From the NCBI GenBank assembly GCA_910589275.1, contig CAJUTH010000073.1, positions 1 to 6,993 on the forward strand: a stretch of DNA of 6,993 bases, written 5' to 3'. The position numbers and the translations under genes were made by a program. The DNA comes from an uncultured Dorea sp. (GTDB lineage Bacteria; Bacillota; Clostridia; Lachnospirales; Lachnospiraceae). The notes beneath the pieces are model-generated. The model saw nothing but the letters and a program-made list of their open reading frames with translations. It was not told where the DNA came from and made no database searches. Within the stretch, counting starts at the first letter, position 1. Each line of letters starts with the position of its first letter. Below are positions 5,811-6,993 of this stretch, piece after piece.

Positions 5811-5878
5811 TTGCAGGAAAGCAGCTGCTTAAAATTTTGTATTACCTATTGGATAAGGGACGTGCTACTGCTCCGTAG
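5811..5878 (+). pseudogene. N-terminus of a WYL/YafY-type transcription regulator, truncated and frameshifted
   Basis: GGAGGTGAT (5799-5807) precedes TTG 5811, which begins LQES. A one-base loss near 5823 (AGGCTG to AGCTG) shifts the frame. Read from CTG 5825, the protein is LLKILYYLLDKGRATAP, followed by TAG 5876-5878. This is the first helix and turn of the N-terminal HTH found in WYL-domain regulators. Intact members (about 300 residues) continue with ELAEKFEVS and the recognition helix. Sequence identity stops after Pro, at about 5875, so the gene was cut by insertion or deletion. A divergent or downstream regulator of this sort often controls a nearby transporter, but here it cannot be functional. 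Confidence 0.65.
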
Positions 5879-5970
5879 ACTGCCGGGCGCATGAGGAAAA
5901 TGCGGGCGAATGTGACGCGGCAGGGGCGAAAAAAGCCTTGCTGTATGCGGCTTTCCGGGCGGGAAAATAA
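5879..5970 (+). pseudogene. C-terminal fragment of an unidentified protein
   Basis: In the frame with codons starting at 5887, the sequence reads AHEENAGECDAAGAKKALLY, then AAFRAGK, and stops at TAA 5968-5970. It begins right where similarity to the WYL regulator ends. An Ala/Lys/Glu-rich helical tail followed immediately by the repeat core at 5974 suggests the end of a mobile-element gene. A related tail (KGLIFKALQTQKSTG) stands before the second repeat copy at 6874. I do not recognise the family. Confidence 0.35.
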
Positions 5971-6026
5971 GACGGTAAGGGATTTATACCTTTACCCCGC
6001 AAAATGGCGTTCTATTGCGTCACAAT
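5926..6026. repeat. Diverged repeat, copy 1 (possible oriT or element-end segment)
   Basis: The segment aligns along its whole length with 6825-6924. The core GGTAAGGGATTTATAC (5974-5989) matches copy 2 at 15 of 16 positions. Downstream, CCGCAAAATGGCGTTCTATT resembles its counterpart before a shared CACA. Inside are inverted repeats GGTAAGG/CCTTTACC (5974-5996) and CGCAA/TTGCG (5999-6019). A short-palindrome cluster next to a gene end and a GC hairpin is the usual look of a transfer origin, but I know no nick site here. Confidence 0.5.
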
Positions 6027-6050
6027 CCAATCTCTGCACCCATAAGAAAA

Positions 6051-6099
6051 CCGGGGCGCGGTGGCTATCTGATAGCTGCCGCGTCCCGGCTCTTTTTTT
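6051..6099. terminator. Very strong, probably bidirectional terminator
   Basis: CCGGGGCGCGG (6051-6061) pairs with CCGCGTCCCGG (6079-6089) with one wobble. The stem extends through GCTA/TAGC around a five-base loop, giving roughly 17 pairs. TTTTTTT (6093-6099) follows on the plus strand. On the minus strand the same hairpin is followed by TTTTCTT (6050-6044), so it can also end transcripts of the minus-strand gene whose stop codon is at 6116. Confidence 0.85.
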
Positions 6100-6115
6100 A
6101 CAAAATTCCAGTTTA

Positions 6116-6541
6116 TTATATAGACGGTTCACAGTCTTTCAAGAAAAAGCGTAATGTCATTACGGTAATAGCAATTTTATACTTTGCTTCAATGTCAATA
6201 TTTTTAGTAGAATTTGAAAGAATTTCGTCAATAACGCTTATTTTTACTCCCGCCATTTCTGCAATCGACTTTTTAGATAAATTGTGATATGAAATAAGCA
6301 CTTCCAAAAAAGCACTTAATTTCAAATCATTATTCTCAATAATACTAAAATAAAGAAATCCAACTTTTGTGAGTAAGTGATTGCAATAGGTAGGCTCCTT
6401 TGGTAAACAATCAACATTTCCTTGTGCAATAGTTTCTATTTGTTCTACCGATATTCCTAAATAGTTTGAAAGAGTATTCTTGTTGAAATCATATAATTCA
6501 ATTAGTGAATTTAGCATTTCTGATATATTTGCTGTTTTCAT
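6116..6541 (-). CDS. Small helix-turn-helix-like protein, accessory and AT-rich
   Basis: This is a 141-residue protein, probably a cytoplasmic DNA-binding regulator. It has two segments of the same type: residues 7-40 (ELYDFNKNTLSNYLGISVEQ) and 78-112 (ISYHNLSKKSIAEMAGVKIS). Each reads as helix, turn, recognition helix of an Xre-like fold. Cys45, Cys53 and Cys137 are too scattered for an evident metal site. I chose ATG 6541 (MKTANIS) because TTTGGAG lies 9 bases upstream; a TTG start at 6556 would overlap that ribosome site. The gene is far richer in A/T than the ABC genes and is bounded by diverged repeats, which points to horizontal transfer. I recall similar proteins beside resistance genes on mobile elements of Firmicutes but cannot confirm it. 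Its target is unknown. Confidence 0.75.
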   Translation of the reverse strand: MKTANISEMLNSLIELYDFNKNTLSNYLGISVEQIETIAQGNVDCLPKEPTYCNHLLTKVGFLYFSIIENNDLKLSAFLEVLISYHNLSKKSIAEMAGVKISVIDEILSNSTKNIDIEAKYKIAITVMTLRFFLKDCEPSI

Positions 6542-6565
6542 TATTTTATGCTCCAAATTATAATT

Positions 6566-6691
6566 TTATTTATAACCAACGACTGCAATAACCTCATTAT
6601 TCATTAGTAGATAACATATACTCCTACCTTCACTACTAAAGTTTTTGGAACAACTAATGACATTTTCATGCCTATCATTCCCTCCATTCAC
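6566..6691 (-). pseudogene. Tail of an unidentified small protein upstream of the HTH gene
   Basis: Read on the minus strand from GTG 6691 to TAA 6566, this gives 41 codons ending SICYLLMNNEVIAVVGYK. The end has the look of a real beta-strand C-terminus and the same AT-rich codon use as the HTH gene. The frame continues left to a stop at about 6713 with no good ribosome site or ATG, so the 5' end is probably lost. A second reading, ATG 6670 preceded by GGAGGG and encoding 21 residues, has the better ribosome site but less convincing residues. If transcribed, it would lead into the HTH gene 24 bases on. Not recognised. Confidence 0.4.
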
Positions 6692-6993
6692 AGAAAATTT
6701 CGATTTTTCGGTTTGTTATGGGAGAAATTTTACCATACCCAATTATGAAAAACAATCCCCGTTCTATGTCAGATCCGACTATCCAGACCGTCAAGGGATG
6801 AGTAGTATTTTTTCCGCAAAGAGGGCTAGAAAAGGCTTGATTTTTAAGGCGTTACAGACGCAAAAATCCACAGGGTAAGGGTTTTATACTATCTACCCAC
6901 GAAAACGGCTTCTAAACGTCCACAGGCGCGTTTTGCGCCCCCTTTTCCTGCCGCACTAATAAGGGCTTGCGTCAATAACTCAAAAAAGCACTT
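6692..6993. other. Stretch without a supported intact gene
   Basis: The left part is AT-rich like the HTH region; from about 6820 it becomes GC-richer and repeat-bearing. The frame 6798-6878 (MSSIFSAKRARKGLIFKALQ and on) has no clear ribosome site and corresponds to the protein tail preceding repeat copy 1. GGCGC-GTTTT-GCGCC (6925-6939) is a hairpin followed by CCCTTTTCC, a weak terminator candidate on the plus strand. I see nothing else to the end of the window. Confidence 0.4.
6825..6924. repeat. Diverged repeat, copy 2 (possible oriT or element-end segment)
   Basis: It is homologous to 5926-6026 in the same orientation, about 900 bases away. Shared in order are a GAAAA run, GCTTG against CCTTG, the core GGTAAGGGTTTTATAC (6874-6889), TACCC, then CGAAAACGGCTTCTAAACGT and CACA. 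GGGTA (6873-6877) and TACCC (6894-6898) form an inverted repeat around the core. As with copy 1, a GC hairpin follows (6925-6939). The AT-rich HTH gene lies between the two copies. Confidence 0.5.

Noticed and set aside
5891..6154. Open frame of 87 codons
   Set aside because: It runs through the repeat core and the strong terminator, so it cannot be a normal gene. A different frame gives a better protein tail at 5887-5970.
6645..6878. Open frame of 77 codons on the plus strand
   Set aside because: The left end is antisense to the minus-strand protein tail and there is no ribosome site. Only its last codons resemble the tail before the other repeat copy.

Overview
The window looks like chromosome of a gut Firmicute of the Clostridia (Lachnospiraceae-like). 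Reasons: strong AGGAGG-type ribosome sites, TTGACA/TATAAT promoters, a DUF5348 protein and another small protein that I associate with Tn1549-type integrative conjugative elements (ICEs), a DUF2325 protein, and an FtsX-type ABC exporter. Base composition is patchy. The ABC genes are moderately GC-rich, while about 6100-6720 is clearly AT-rich.

The left third (1-1920) is a graveyard of mobile-element and transporter remnants. A membrane-protein tail ends at 60. It is followed by a dense set of inverted repeats and a terminator (139-263), then a frameshifted DUF5348 gene (333-538) with its own terminator. A structured leader (600-675) sits before a gene whose ATG is followed at once by TGA. Next is a twice-frameshifted ICE-type gene (1085-1485), joined at about 1485 to an ABC exporter gene that has lost at least two internal segments (1486-1846).

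The middle (1928-5526) is the healthy part. An extended -10 promoter and two copies of a GTTAGAT-N4-CTAAC palindrome precede a DUF2325 gene (2099-2377). A MacB/LolD-type ABC ATPase (2444-3145) and a two-module FtsX permease (3145-5526, one-base overlap with the ATPase) follow on the same strand. I see no strong terminator between these genes, so they may form one operon. The palindromes resemble DtxR-family metal-repressor sites, which would make it an iron- or manganese-responsive exporter operon. That is inference.

The right part (5527-6993) is again accessory DNA. It holds a good promoter driving only the first codons of a WYL-type regulator, and two diverged copies of a roughly 100-bp segment (5926-6026 and 6825-6924). 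Between the copies lie a strong, probably bidirectional terminator and an AT-rich gene on the minus strand for a small protein with two helix-turn-helix-like segments. A short tail of another protein precedes that gene. I found no tRNA, rRNA, CRISPR array or intact transposase or integrase. The items most worth a second look are the possible metal-regulated exporter operon, the mutually exclusive pairings at 139-263, and the twin repeats in the right part.
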